64,000 bases of DNA from Montifringilla adamsi (Eukaryota; Chordata; Aves; Passeriformes; Passeridae), in the NCBI GenBank assembly GCA_017590115.1, contig JAGGNK010008337.1, positions 8,919,609 to 8,983,608 of the forward strand, in the 5' to 3' direction. The notes below the pieces were generated by a model. That model saw only the letters and a program-made list of their open reading frames with translations. It was not told the origin of the DNA and did not search any database. Of the stretch, positions 1 through 13,000 are shown in pieces. The position numbers and the translations under genes are program-made. Every line of letters starts with the position of its first letter. Position 1 is the first letter of the stretch.

Positions 1-908
1 TAAATTAAAGTTGCAAGCAATGCTGTTTATGAGATTCCCATTGGAGAAGTTATTCCCCAATGCCCAAGACAAATTCTTTTCATCAGTGTAGGACAAGGAC
101 AACTCTTCAAAATACAATTAGCTGCAGACTTCATTTGATTACATTCATTAAATACAGTGTGTATGGTGGGGTTTAACAGCATGCTCTACCTGCTCTAAGT
201 ACAGCATGTTCCAGCTTATTTGCTGTCTCAATAAAAACCACACGATAAAAACAACAAGGACTGTGTTGGCAATATTAAATTATTATCCTATTATTGTGCT
301 CTAGCAGAGTGAACTGGGAACAGTGCTGAGAACTCATTTCTGCCTTGCCCTGGAAGCATGGGTAAATACCTTCACCTCTCTTTTCCTTTTTCTCATTTGC
401 AAAAGGAATACTGGCCATTTTTGTGAAGAGTCCTGTATAAGTAGGATGTAGAAACTAACAGTTCAGCTCCATTTGACCTGAAACATCCATTTGAACTAGT
501 CATCCTTCCTGCTCAGAAAAAAAGAAACTGAATGCTTCAAGATGAGATGCAGCTCATCTCCCAAAAATGCCTGTGTTGGCATGAGATGCACTTATTATAT
601 TCCACTGTCTGTGAATGGCTCTGGACTGCTGCCTCAGATGGGGATGAAGGTGTAGAAAAAGCTCCCCCTTTGTCTCCTTCCTTCCACAGGGCACGTGTTG
701 TGTCTGGCCAAGTATTTCAGTCACGTTTCCTTTCATTACCTGGCCACAATGTCTGCACACCCTGGGCTCCCCTGTGCTCACCACCTCGATGCACACGTTC
801 ATTTTTAAAGCAAGCACTGTGTATTGTTTATGAAAACAGTGTAAGGACTAATTAACTTCTCTCTCTTTTTTCATTTTTTTTTAAATATATTTTAACATTT
901 TTCCATAG

Positions 909-1083
909 GCTGCAGGGCTCCTACCAGAACTTGAATGGAGGCTACCTTTCAGATGCTTTAGTAGACTTCACAGGTGGAGTCCAGGTGCAGTTTTCATTGA
1001 AGGATCCACCTCCTGATCTGGAGGAGATCCTGAAAGCAGCTGACAAATCTCGGTGTCTCATGGGGTGCAGCACCTCAGTCCAG
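909..1083 (+). CDS. CAPN13: CAPN13 exon: protease core, DFTGGV segment
   Basis: This exon follows a pyrimidine-rich AG acceptor and ends at GTGAGT. It encodes [10 protein letters not shown], then [10 protein letters not shown], and ends near LMGCSTSVQ. This is the hinge between the PC1 and PC2 halves of the protease core, where calpains carry a conserved TGG. It begins with one base that completes a codon from an exon outside the window. Confidence 0.9.
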
Positions 1084-4000
1084 GTGAGTCACAGGGCTGG
1101 TCACTTGCCTCTCTTGGCTCACTGCGTTTGCACAAAGGCTGCTCTTTGGAGGGGAAAAGAAAGCCCATAATCACTCTGTAAAATAGTTACAGTTTATGGA
1201 TGCCCCAAGGCATCTTGGCAGCAGAAAGTAGATAAGATTATTTGGTAAGGACTGTAAAGGCATTTGGGCAGATGTAGATGGATTGTTCAGTCCCAGAGGG
1301 GGCTGTAGCTTCTCTCCTGGCTAATTCCACTGCAGTAGAGTGGTGTCCTCTTCCAGCAGGCCTGATTTTGGCTTCCTAAATTTGTGATCAACTCTGGCAA
1401 GGCCAAAACACACCTCTCTTCTGTAAAAGGATTCAATTCTCTCACTGTGGCTTGCAGCCTTACTGGTATTAATGCCGGGCAGTTGCAAAAGGCTTTGTGA
1501 TATTCAGCAAGCACCTTTGATGAAATGTCTCCGAGGCTTCCCCTACAGCATGTGACATGTGACAGTGAAGTGTGTGACACTGCTCCTGTGGTGCCTGCTT
1601 CCTCAGGACAGGAAGCTTGGCTGCTGCAAACAAGGCAAGAACTGTTCTCTCAGCTCAGGTGGCTGACCTGGCTGTGAGGGGCAGGGAAATTCTGAATTCC
1701 CCAGTGTGACTGCAAGTCACCCAGTCCAGGTCGTTCTGCAGTTGCAGCAGCTCTCACCGTGGAAGGACTTGCAAAGAAGTGTAGATCTGTACCATCTACA
1801 GATCTACACTTTGCAATTTTGCTAAATTTCCTGGCTCACTTGTGGCTGCAGTGGGAACAGCCACATTCCTGTGGAGTATCTCTGAGGAGCTGCTGTGGTC
1901 AGACCCGAGGCTTTGTTTAGTACCGTGGCAATGACAGTCCTGGGAGCTGGTGGCTGTGTCTTTATGGGGTGGCAGGAGCTAAAAGCTGTGCTTTCTCCCT
2001 TCTGCAGTCAAGGAGGAACATAGAGCTGAGGAATGGCATTGTACAGGGCCATGCCTACACCGTCACAGGAGCTGTGAAGGTAAGGTCAGGGACTTGTTCC
2101 TGCCTGCACATCTTGTACTGATGATCCACTACAGTGCTCTGTTCCAGTCAGAGAGATGTGAATTAGCTCCACACTCAGGGGGGATTGTTGAAAGTACATG
2201 GTTCAAATTCCAAGAGATGGAAGGACTCTGGCACATCAAAAAGAGGGAGGATATCCCAATCCATGTTGTTTTCTAATGGAAAATGCAACTGAAGTTTACT
2301 TTTGTTTTGGGACACTTCAGCAGTGCATCCCAAATACAGTACAACACCAGTGTGTCAAATACAACATTTCTGGAGATTTTTGTTCCATGCTGACTTTTTA
2401 AAAATGTTCTTTTGGTTTCAAATGCAAGTAGAAGCACTGACTGAAATTGTGGGATTTGTCATATGATGCAAATCTACATTTCTTCAGCTCAATCACAAGC
2501 TGCCAAAAATCACTGTGTGAAAAGTAAATCGCTGGTTCAAGAACAGCGTTTCTCCATCTTTTAAAGCTGCTGTACTCATGCAGAACTGCTCCTGGCTGAA
2601 TATTAATATTGATGATCTGAGAGCCAATTTATCACATGGATCAAAAGAAATTAAGGATTTTTTACAGCCAGGAGTCAGAACATGGCTTAGCCCAGTAAGC
2701 TGTAGTGCACACAGGGAGAGTTAACAGTGAAGAAAGAAACCAAACAACAGCTATGCTGTCAAGCAAGACAGCTACAAAACCTTTGAATCTTGGAACCAAA
2801 AGTGCCTTGGAAAGGGGATGTTACTTTCCCTAAGCTACTTTCTCCCTTATCCCCCTCTCTGTGTTGGTTTTCTCATGCCGTGGCATGCTTGGTGCCATCA
2901 TCACAGCCAGCATGCTGTTTTTTGGAGGCAAGGGGCTACAAAATGGAAAGAAGGGGGTTGCCAAGCTCCAGAGAAGGCCCCAGCTGTCTCTTTGCAGGGC
3001 AGGGGCAGAAGGGTGCCTGATTCTGCTGGAGGAGAAGCAGGCTGTTCCAGCCTCCTTCTGCTCCTGGTGTGTGAGAGAGGAGAAACAGTCTTTGCCCCAC
3101 TTAATGAAGTGCCAAGACATCCAAGGGGTTGTCCTGAGGGGGAATGATTACAGGCTGGGCCTTTGCCTGGGAAGAGGCTGCCATGGTATTGTTTCCAACA
3201 CTGCCTGTGTGCATCAGGAGAGCCAGAAAACAAAGGTTTGTTTCTCCTTTCCACTTCCACCATTTTGGCTTCACTGGCAAAAGTTAATAGCTTCTGAATT
3301 AGATCAGTGGCAGCAAAAGGAGGAAAGCACCAGAAACCCCAGGTGCTGGAAACCACAGCAGTGTAGATGCAGCCCCACAGGTTCTGCTCATCACCCGTGC
3401 CCTGTGCTCACTGTTGGCTTTCACTCCAGGCAGTCTGGTGACCTCATTCCTCAAAGTCCCTGCCTTTGCTGACTCACAGCATCAGATGTGCAGAATTAGG
3501 CACTGGAATTTCCCAAGGCTGTTGGGTTCATGCAGTGTGAGAGGAATGCTGCTGCCTCTCTCTGTGTCAGCTATTCAGTATCCTCAGGAAAGCAAAATGG
3601 GCGCGGTTTTCTCTCACACATCATTCCTTTGCAGTGTAGCAGAAGGCACTGATTTTTCACTGCTGGGAAAATGAGATCAGAGGTTAAATCTGGGTCTCTA
3701 AGGTGTAGAGGAAGTTCCATTTTATTACACTTCACTGAATATCACAATTGTGAAAAACTGTGACTGAGTTTGTTTTTCTTTCCTCTTTACAGATCCCCTA
3801 CAAGAATGGCTGGAAACATATCATCAGGATCTGGAATCCGTGGGGCCATGGGGAGTGGAAGGGGCCCTGGAGTGATAAGTAGGGTCTTAAAGCTTTAATG
3901 TCATAGTGAATCAATCTTTTATAAGAACCTCTGCCCTTCGCCCATTTTAACAAAATAGATATTTCCAAATCAGTTAATTATGAGCATTATTTCCATCTGC

Positions 4001-7000
4001 ATAGCAACTGCCTGCAGAAAGACAATCCGGGGAAACTAATGCAGCCTTGCTAGGCTCAGGTGTCCCTTCTTGTCTGTGCATATGCATTTTACCCAGTGCA
4101 TAATTCTACAGAAGTCATGGATGAAAGAGCTCTTATTTCCTGGAGTAAGCTCTGACCACGTCCTCAGATGCTGGCTGGCTGCTTCTGTTGAATTCTCCTG
4201 CAGAAATCACACATCCACCTTCCTCTTCTTTCTTCTGCTCCCATGAGTCTGACTCTGGGAAGAGGATGGTTAGAGGAGTCCATGGAGCAGGGCAGCATTG
4301 AACACAGATGGACAGAAAGGGTCCTTGGTTATTCCAGAGGCAAAGTGCCAGGGAATGGCTTGAACTAATCTTTTGGATCCTTCATGCAGCTTTGGACCAC
4401 TTGGCTGCCTGTGTGGATAATCTAACATCTCTTTCCTAAAGAAAGGAATGATATAGGCTGCAACAGTGTTTTGTAAATAAATAGATCTTAGTTTTCTTTT
4501 TGGAATTGCATCAGTGTTTCCATGATTAGAGAGATGTTCTTGTGTCACTCTTGGGTTGTTTAATAGCGTCCCACCCCTCCCTGTTGCTAGGACCACACAC
4601 AAGCACTCTGCTGAGAAAAGTCAGGCTGGAGTGTTGCATCTGGAAGGGTTGTGGGTTGTGTGGACATGTCTAGGGCTGGGATAACAGCTCTCTGCTCAGG
4701 CAGCATCCTCCCATCCTTTTGGAAGGGTGGATTACAATCCTAAGTGTAATTGAAATGTCAGCAGCACGTTCGCAGGTAAGCTGCACAGATCAATAAATTA
4801 TTGATTCACGTGCTGTTTATTTGTCTTAAACTCTGCAGAAAGTACAATTATCACTTAATTATAAACATGCTGCTTGGAAACAACACATTTGACTGGGTAA
4901 TGTACTCTCCACATGTCAGTGGAATATCAGTCCTTCAGAGGGCTGTGGCTTGGTGCCGCACTAACCTCTCCAGCACGGGGACAGGTGACCAGGACAGCGG
5001 GAAGGATTCCCCACCCCAGGCTGGGCAGCTCAGGCACAGCAAAGCACAGAAAGAGTTTCATTTGTTGGCCTTGGCTATGAAGGTATCACCCACAGTCCTG
5101 TTTCCAATGTGCAGTTTGTTCACCCCTCCTGATCCCTCGTGGCCTGACAGGCTGCTTAGAGGAATAAGCCAAAGATGAAAAAATGTGCCACACATCTTTT
5201 TGATTTGTTCTTTTTTGCAGCTCTCCTCAGTGGGACCGTGTTGAGCCTAAATACAGAGAAGCCCTCCTCAGAAATAAGGATGATGGAGAATTCTGGTATT
5301 TCCCTATTAATCCTTTGTCTACTGGGTTTTCTATTTGCCTTCATTATGGGAAAAGTAATTTTGGCAGTTCTCTGTTCTTGGTGGTGGCTCAAGGCACCCT
5401 GTGTTAGCTGTGTGCAAACAGCAAATTGGAGATTGTCCTGACCCTGTGGTGTCAGTGGAAACAAGACCTGAAAAAATGGAATTGGCCAAGATTAAGTGAC
5501 AGGCTGATGAAAAAAAAAAAAAAAAAAAAAAAGAAAGAAAAGTGAGAGAAGTAAAAACCCAGCCCTCTGAGACCTGGTCATTTTGTCACACCACCTCTCC
5601 TCATAAAGTGTGTAGTTTGAACCTTTTGTGTAGACTGACAGATGCTTGAAGAGGACAGCTGGCTAAGCAGGTCACTGAGCTTGTGCACTTGACTGCTCTG
5701 CAGGTGCTTGTGGTTTTTCACTGCCTCTGATTGCCCCCAGATACAGCTTAGCCATGCGTGGACTGTCCCTCAGAAAAACTGATTATTCAGAAAGTGCACA
5801 GCTGCCCTGTGGGCTCTGAGGAAAGCAGGGCAGCAGCGGGTAGGTCTGACACACACACGTGAGGCTTGAGTGAAGCACGAGCGTGGGACAGGACACTGGA
5901 GGTGCAAGGGCAAGGGACAGTGGCAGAGGTGTGATGGAGATGGCAGGGCTCCAGCAAGATACCCCTGAACGTGCCCTGTGGTTTACCCTGGGCCATTAGG
6001 GGCTGTTAGGGCAGCCCAAAATGCATTGAGAGCTGAGCTCTTCTGCAAGGTAGCAGCCAGCAGAGCTGCAGGTGCCTGCAGTGCTCTCAGCAATCTTTGT
6101 TAAAGACATGGGGTGAATGTGGATACCTAACTGGTGTCTCCACAGAATCACAGAGTGGGTCAGGCACCACAGCAGGTCACCTGGTCCAGCCTCCTGCCCA
6201 AGCAGGGTCATCCCAGAGCACGTGGCACACGATTGTGATAAGATGGTTGTGGAATATTCCAGTGAGGGAGACTCCACGCCCTCCCTGGGCAACGTGTTCC
6301 AGTGTGTGGTCAGTAAAGAAATTCTTCCTCATATTCAGGTGGAACTTCCTGTGGTTCAGTTTCTGCCCATTCCCTCTTGTCCTATTGCTTGGTCCAGCCT
6401 CTGACACCTTTCCTTCAGGTACTGACACTGATGAGGTTCCCTCTCAAGGCTGAACAGGCCCAGCTCCCTCAGAAGGGAGAAGCTCCGGGCCCTTGATCAT
6501 CTTTGCAGCCCTCCACTGGACCTGCTCCAGCAGCTCCACATCTCTTGTACTGAGGAGCCCAGAACAGGACACAGCACTCCAGATGAGCCTCACCAGGGAT
6601 GAGCAGAGGGCCAGGATTCCCTCCCTGACCTGCTGGCAATGTCCTTCTCTCTTAAACTGAACGATGAGATCTCCCTCCTTCTCTGCAGGATGTCCTGTAA
6701 GAACTTCCAGGAGCAGTTTTCATGGCTGTACATATGTAACAACACCCCAACATTCCTGGACTTTGGAGATGAGCACCGCACAACAACGTGGTCCCTGAAC
6801 AGCTACACTAACCTGTGGAGCCCGGGCCTTCCCACCAGGAGGAGCCGCTATTCCCAGGGTAATGGATGCTCACTGCTCTCTCCTGGCTGTCTCTTCCCCT
6901 CCACTGAAGTGAAACATTCACTCTGAGCGCCGAATTGCACAAGTATTGATTGCCAGGTGTTAATGCCTGCCTTTTCCCAGTGCAGCACTCGTCAGCTAAA

Positions 7001-10000
7001 GAGGCAGAAACAAAGCAACAGCGCTGGCTGCTGAGTTAAACAGGACACTCGTGATTTAGGAACCCTGGACTCCTTAAGTCAAAATGAGCTTGTATATCTT
7101 CTTTCAGCCACTTGCAGTAGGTGTTACTGGGCACCTCATCAGAAAGTCTGGTCTGGCAAATAGGCTGTTGATTTTAAAGAGCAAAAAGCACTCTGAAATG
7201 GAATGGATATGGAATGAAAAAATTGTGCTACAAAGCTCTATTTTTTAAGGTAAAAAGGTCTTTCTGGGCTGATAAGACCAGTAGTTTTACTGCCTGTGCA
7301 AGAACTCTTCTGGCATTGTAAGCTCCAATCAGTAGTAGTATATTTTTACATTGTTATCTCATCTCACTTTTTTTTTTTAAAGCTGCATCAGTGTTTGGTC
7401 TTTGTGTTTTTAATCTAGGATGGTAGTATCTGATCAGTGAAGAGGCTTCTTTTTTTTCCTGAAATGGCAATCCTTGACTTAGCAGCAACCAGGTTTTGGC
7501 TGACAGATTTCAGTCTCCTGCTCCTGACCTGATCACCAGGTCTCAAGGTGTGATAACAAAGCAGTGCCTGTGCTGCTGCGCACCACAGTCACTGGGACTG
7601 AGCAGAGAGGTGCAGGGGCAAGGGTCTTGTAGGCAAGGGGCTAGAAAATGGGAAAATGGGGGTTGCCAAGCTCCAGAGAAAACCATGAACTGGAAGTGTG
7701 CAGGCAAAGCCATTTTCCTTGGAGCTGTGTTTCCCAACAGCCCTCTAGTAAAGGCCTTGTCCAAGTACAATCATTCAAATTTGCAACTTTCAAGGTCACC
7801 CAAAACAGGGATCTGGCTCTAAATCTACTCTGCTGCCATCTCAGTCCTTTTTTCCCCACTTAGGGTAGTTCATTGCTTTTGGGGTTTTTTTTGTTTTTTT
7901 TTTTGTTTTTTTTTTTTTTTAAACCAGGAATGCTTCCTGTTAACCAAAGCCAAGAAGCAGCTATTTCCCTCTGGTGCTCGACATTCTGTCTGTCCATCAC
8001 AAGCATTAGCAGCAGGGAAGAAGAGGATAGCTTTGCTCCATTTTGTCCTTTTCTATGTGTTTATCACCTCAAAGCCACAGTCCTTTTCAGCTCAGCCTCT
8101 GGGTCAGGTGCCTGATTAAGAGCCACTGCTTTTCTGCTGCTGGGAAAGTGTGCCACGTTGCCATGTAGGTGAAGCAGGTGTAGGGGGGTTGAGAAATCCA
8201 CACGACTTCTGTGACTCTGCCAGAGATTTCTAAAATGATAAATGTGCAATTAGTTTACCTCCAGATGCCTCAGCTCCTAGTGCTAGTGTGGAGACCACGG
8301 TGCTCTGTTGTAATGAAAGGATCTTGGAGCAGTGACTGCCTGCTCCTCTGGGTCAACACAAGCAAGATCTCACACAACAGGCTACTGCTGGAACATCTCG
8401 GAGCCTACTGTTAACCTATTAACACTTTCTCAGCAGGTGCAGCTTCAACAAACCCTCAGTATTTTTTCAAAGTGCTTGATCACAACCCGAAAACCTGTAA
8501 TGTAGCAATTTCACTCATGCAAAAACACGCTGAGCATGTGCAGGATGAAAAAAACATGAGGATTGGCTTTTTCATCACCACGGTAAGCACAGTCAGACAT
8601 CACGTGGGCACTGTTGTTCTCTGGGTGGTTTATTTTACCTGTATGGGGGAATGCAAGACTGCATTGCTTTTTGGCCTGTTAAAAAGGCCAAAAAGGCCAA
8701 AGGTCAGTATGTGGTGTGAATTTCTGGGTGCCTTCTATTGTAGAAACTCAGAGTAAAAATAGAGTTAAGCAGACTTGCTTTTATTCATGTCTTAAGAAAA
8801 AGGTGACACTTTTAGTTCTGTAGCATCCCAGAATAGCCCTGGGAGACTGAGGGAGTCCCTGTGTTAGGAGATGTGCCAGGGCAATGTCCTCTGTGCCAGT
8901 AGTGCTGGTGACATGCTGTGCTGGCTGGGCACAAGGCATCACAGCCAGCACTAGCCACAGCCCTCAAGCAGCACTCCAGGTATAGCAGGGAAGCAGATTG
9001 TCTCTTGTTCCCCAAAGTGGACCTGTCTCACTCATCCTCCTGTTTTTTGTCTGAAAAGCTGTGTAGAAACCTTTACAAAACACATGAAAGCCTTAGCTCG
9101 AGACCAGTGTAGGGGAAATCCACTCAGACACCCGGGACCTCCACTACAATTTCTCTGGTTTTTTTCTTGGTGACTGTCCAGAGAGGTGCCTTTTCAAGCT
9201 CTTCTCAGAGCACTACCAGGCTTACTGAAAGCACAGTACGGATGGATGCTAGCCTTTCCCAAAGTATTTTTGTTGTTGGCTGATGACTGTGGGAGGCTAT
9301 TGTTCCAAACCCAAAGGCTAAAAAGGAAGCAGGGGTTGCTATAACCCTAATTTCTCCTCATTCTCCTCATTACTGGAGAGGTTTGCCCTCGTCCCAGACT
9401 TTAAATAATTGATGCCATAAGTTTAACAGCTCCTCTTAAAGGAAGAGCATGGCTTTGTAGCTCATAAAAAAAAAGTGTGTCTGAGAAATAAAATATTTTA
9501 TTAAAAGGGCATCCCTCCAGCAAGTGGAGCTCACAATCCCTGTGGGAGGATATCCTCTGTCCTGTGCAGGTATCAAGCCTGCAGCACTCCACTGGGCCAG
9601 CTGTGCCACTCAGAAAGAGCTGCTGCTCCTGGTGAAAGGGGAATTGCTCCTTCCAGCATCCCCAAAAGTCACCAGCCATGGAGGTCTCTGTGTGCTCTTG
9701 CATGATACACATCCACCTTGATCAGTTACCCATTTGAACAGGCATGGCCTTCACTGGGAGGTGATGATATAGGTCTTGGTTCCCTCCAAAAACGGGTTAT
9801 TTAATCAGGAAGCAGACTAGGAAATGGATTTTCTCTATTCTTGCTTTATATTTAAAATTTTTCTTCCCCCCCAGTTGATGCTCAGGTGTATTTTCTCTCT
9901 CCTGTATGAGATGGATCAAGGATGGATGAACCTCACTGAGTTTGTCAAGTCTAGATGGCATGGCCTCTGTGGGCTGCCAGCCTCAGGCTCCCTTTGGGCT

Positions 10001-13000
10001 CAGGTCACTTGGGTTTCTGGCCTTATGAGTGACCTCCTACACAGGAGCTGGAGAGCAGGGCCAGAACAGAGCATTGCTGCAGGCACCAGGATCACTGTGG
10101 AGCACCTGGGCAGCAGGGAGGGCAAGGGAGCAGTGAGGCTGCTCTGTCACACCAGAGCTTTTATCAATATAATGATATTGGTGCACATTCGTACAGAGGA
10201 TTATACAGAAAACATTCCCTCATGGACACACATATGAAATATTTTAATGTGAGAGCTGCCCTACCAGCTCCTCACAGCCAGCCTGGTGTTCCTGTCCTGG
10301 TAGCAGCAAAAGCCAAGCCCAGGAGCTAAAACCAGACTGGGTGTGAGCGCCATTCCCTCGGTTTATTTCCCAGTGTTCAGCCTCAGTGCCTGAGAGCAGT
10401 CAGAACGACTTCGGGTAAAAGTTTACAAGGGGTTTCTTTGCACAAGGAGGGTGCAGTTGGCAAGATTCATGTGGCTTCACTCTTCCCCCCAGGTCTGCTT
10501 TCTCTGCTATGATTCATGAGCAGCACCATCCGTTGTTCAGTACCTTTTGAGATGCATCAAATTGTTGCTGTGAAGTAAAAGGAGCATTATCCCTTGGCAG
10601 GATGAGGGGAGAATGCAGTGCAGGCAGGGATGCAAAGCAGAATGGACGTATCTGATAGCTCTAGGAAGCCTTTGATTAAATATAGACGTGGAACAGTAAT
10701 ACATGGCTGTGAGGGAAGTTTAATGTTGTGTGATAGAGCTGAGAAATGTATAGAGGCTGATTCTTATCTCACACCAGTTTTGATTCCATTGAGATATTTA
10801 TCTGCTTCTGCTTTTTTACCAGAAGGAATGTGGAATAAGGCTCAGAAGTGGGGGGGAAAAAGTATTACACCATTTATTTCTTTGCAGCACTGCCCATTTC
10901 TATCTGCTCAAGATCTGACCCATAATACTTGACAGTCTGTGTACCTCCCAGCCCTCTGTAGCACTAGTCATCCTCTTTTTTTTTTTTTTCCCCTTCCAAA
11001 ATAGCAGTTTTATGTTATTGTCTCCCAAAGGCATGGCTCATAAATAACTCTGCCACGCTGCATAACCATTCTAAATGGAATTTATACACGCTGATATATT
11101 TTGGGGAATATGTTAAGGAAGGGTTTTTTATTATGCTATCTTTACATGTCATCATAGTAAATAGCTGTTGCATTATATTTGTTTCATCTCAGCAAAAAAA
11201 ATACTGGAATAACAGATGAAAGATCAGAATACTGAGTTTTCTTGTGACACTTGCTAGTTTGGATTGGGATTCTTGAAGCATTGTCATCTGGGTGACATAC
11301 TTAGAGGGCTCTCCGACCTCTTTGAGTCACAGAAGATCTCAGGGAAATTTTTAGTAATAGCATTCATCCTTGATTCCTCCGTGAACTCTGCTTAATGTTA
11401 ATTGAAGCTCTCTTCAAATATCTCCTTAAGTTCATTTTGGCTTCTGTTTCTTGCAGTTTCTCCACCTTTGACCAGCTTTGATATGTCCTTGGGAAAAGCC
11501 TGTCCCCTGGCTGGGCTCTTCAGGCACGGGGGAGGTGGAGGCGTGACAGATGCAGTGTGTGTTCAGAGAGGTGTGGGGATGGCAGGCTGCTGAGACTGTG
11601 CTGTCTGATTTACTTTGGCTCCTAACAGGAAGACAGCCAGCTGTATTTTTCTTTCAGGAGAACTCCAGAGTTCTGAAGCAAACCTTTCTCCAGACTCGAG
11701 ATGTGACCAGCTACTTGATCCTGAGCCCAGGAACCTACGCCGTTGTTCCTGCTGCAGCAGAGGACCAGGAATTCGAATTTCTCTTACGAATTTTCATAAA
11801 GAATCAAGACTACCATGAGTAAGATGATACACACTCCTTAAAGGCCCCAGACTCAGTGTGCCAGGAATGAACTATTTGCTGTCAAGATAACTGATGGGGA
11901 AATTTGCTTTTAGTGGAGGGTGAGGAAGGCACAGAGGAGTGTGAAGCACCTGTTGAGTGGGATCAGGTGCACAAGGGTGGCCACTGCAGAGCAGGGCAGG
12001 AGCTCATCTGCAGCCACCCTGCAAAGGGTCTCAGCTTTGCTACAATGAGAGCAATAATTGTGAGATATGTCCTCTAGCCCTGATTGTGAGGACATTTCTC
12101 TTTGCTGAGAGGAGGATTGGGAGCTTGTTTTCCCTAATTCTTAGCAGCTGTTCGGTAGTTTCTTACGTTCTGCTGGCTGGATGCCAGATGGATCAGATCC
12201 CATTCTGCTCAGAGTGGGACCTGGAGAGGCCAAGAGCAGTGAAAGGCCTTGATCCTTCCACTCAGCCACCTCACAGACAGGCAGAGCTCCATGTGGGCAT
12301 GAGAGCAGCCTTGAAGATAAGTTTAGTGGAAAAATGGTGTCTGAGTTCACACACACTCACATTGCCAGTGAATGTGGTATTGTATTATATTTGGGTGTGG
12401 TTTAGTCCAAGTAAGCAAGCTTTGAGTCCCAGCCTCAGCAAATGACCTGCAAGCATCACTGTGCAGTGCCTTCCTCTCAGCAAGATTTAGAGTGATTGCA
12501 GCTCTTACCTCACTGCCCCATATCTTAATAATGAGATTGCTTTCTAGGCTTTGGCCCCTGGTAAAAACAGCCCAGAACCAACTGAGGTAGCTCCTTATGG
12601 AAGCAAACACAAGGAGTCCGTGCTGTGGGCTGGAGTGCCTTCAGCAGAGTGAGTCATGTGTGAGACAGCTCAGCCCGGGAAGTGAACTTTTCAGGAGAGC
12701 CTCTGACCCTCACAGACCTTCCTGAGCTCAGCCAAGTGTGGAGATGACCTTCCAGAGGTTCTCTGCAGCACTTACCTATACAGATGTTATAAAAATAGAA
12801 CCTGGCTTGTCTAATTCCTCTACTGAAAGCAAAACTCAAGTACTGAATGTGGCTGCTAAGTGTGTCTTAGCAATGGTGACCCTGGCCCAGTTTCAGGCAG
12901 TCTGCAGACATTTAGATGTTGCCTTTTAATAGCCCAGATGCTGTTTTTATTCCTGACTGTTAAGGTGAGCAAAGAGAAAGGAGGTGAAAAATTTCTGTGG

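Noticed and set aside
2861..3472. 203-codon open frame on the + strand
   Set aside because: It lies wholly in a CAPN13 intron, includes the dispersed 50-bp repeat motif, and shows no domain or splice context.
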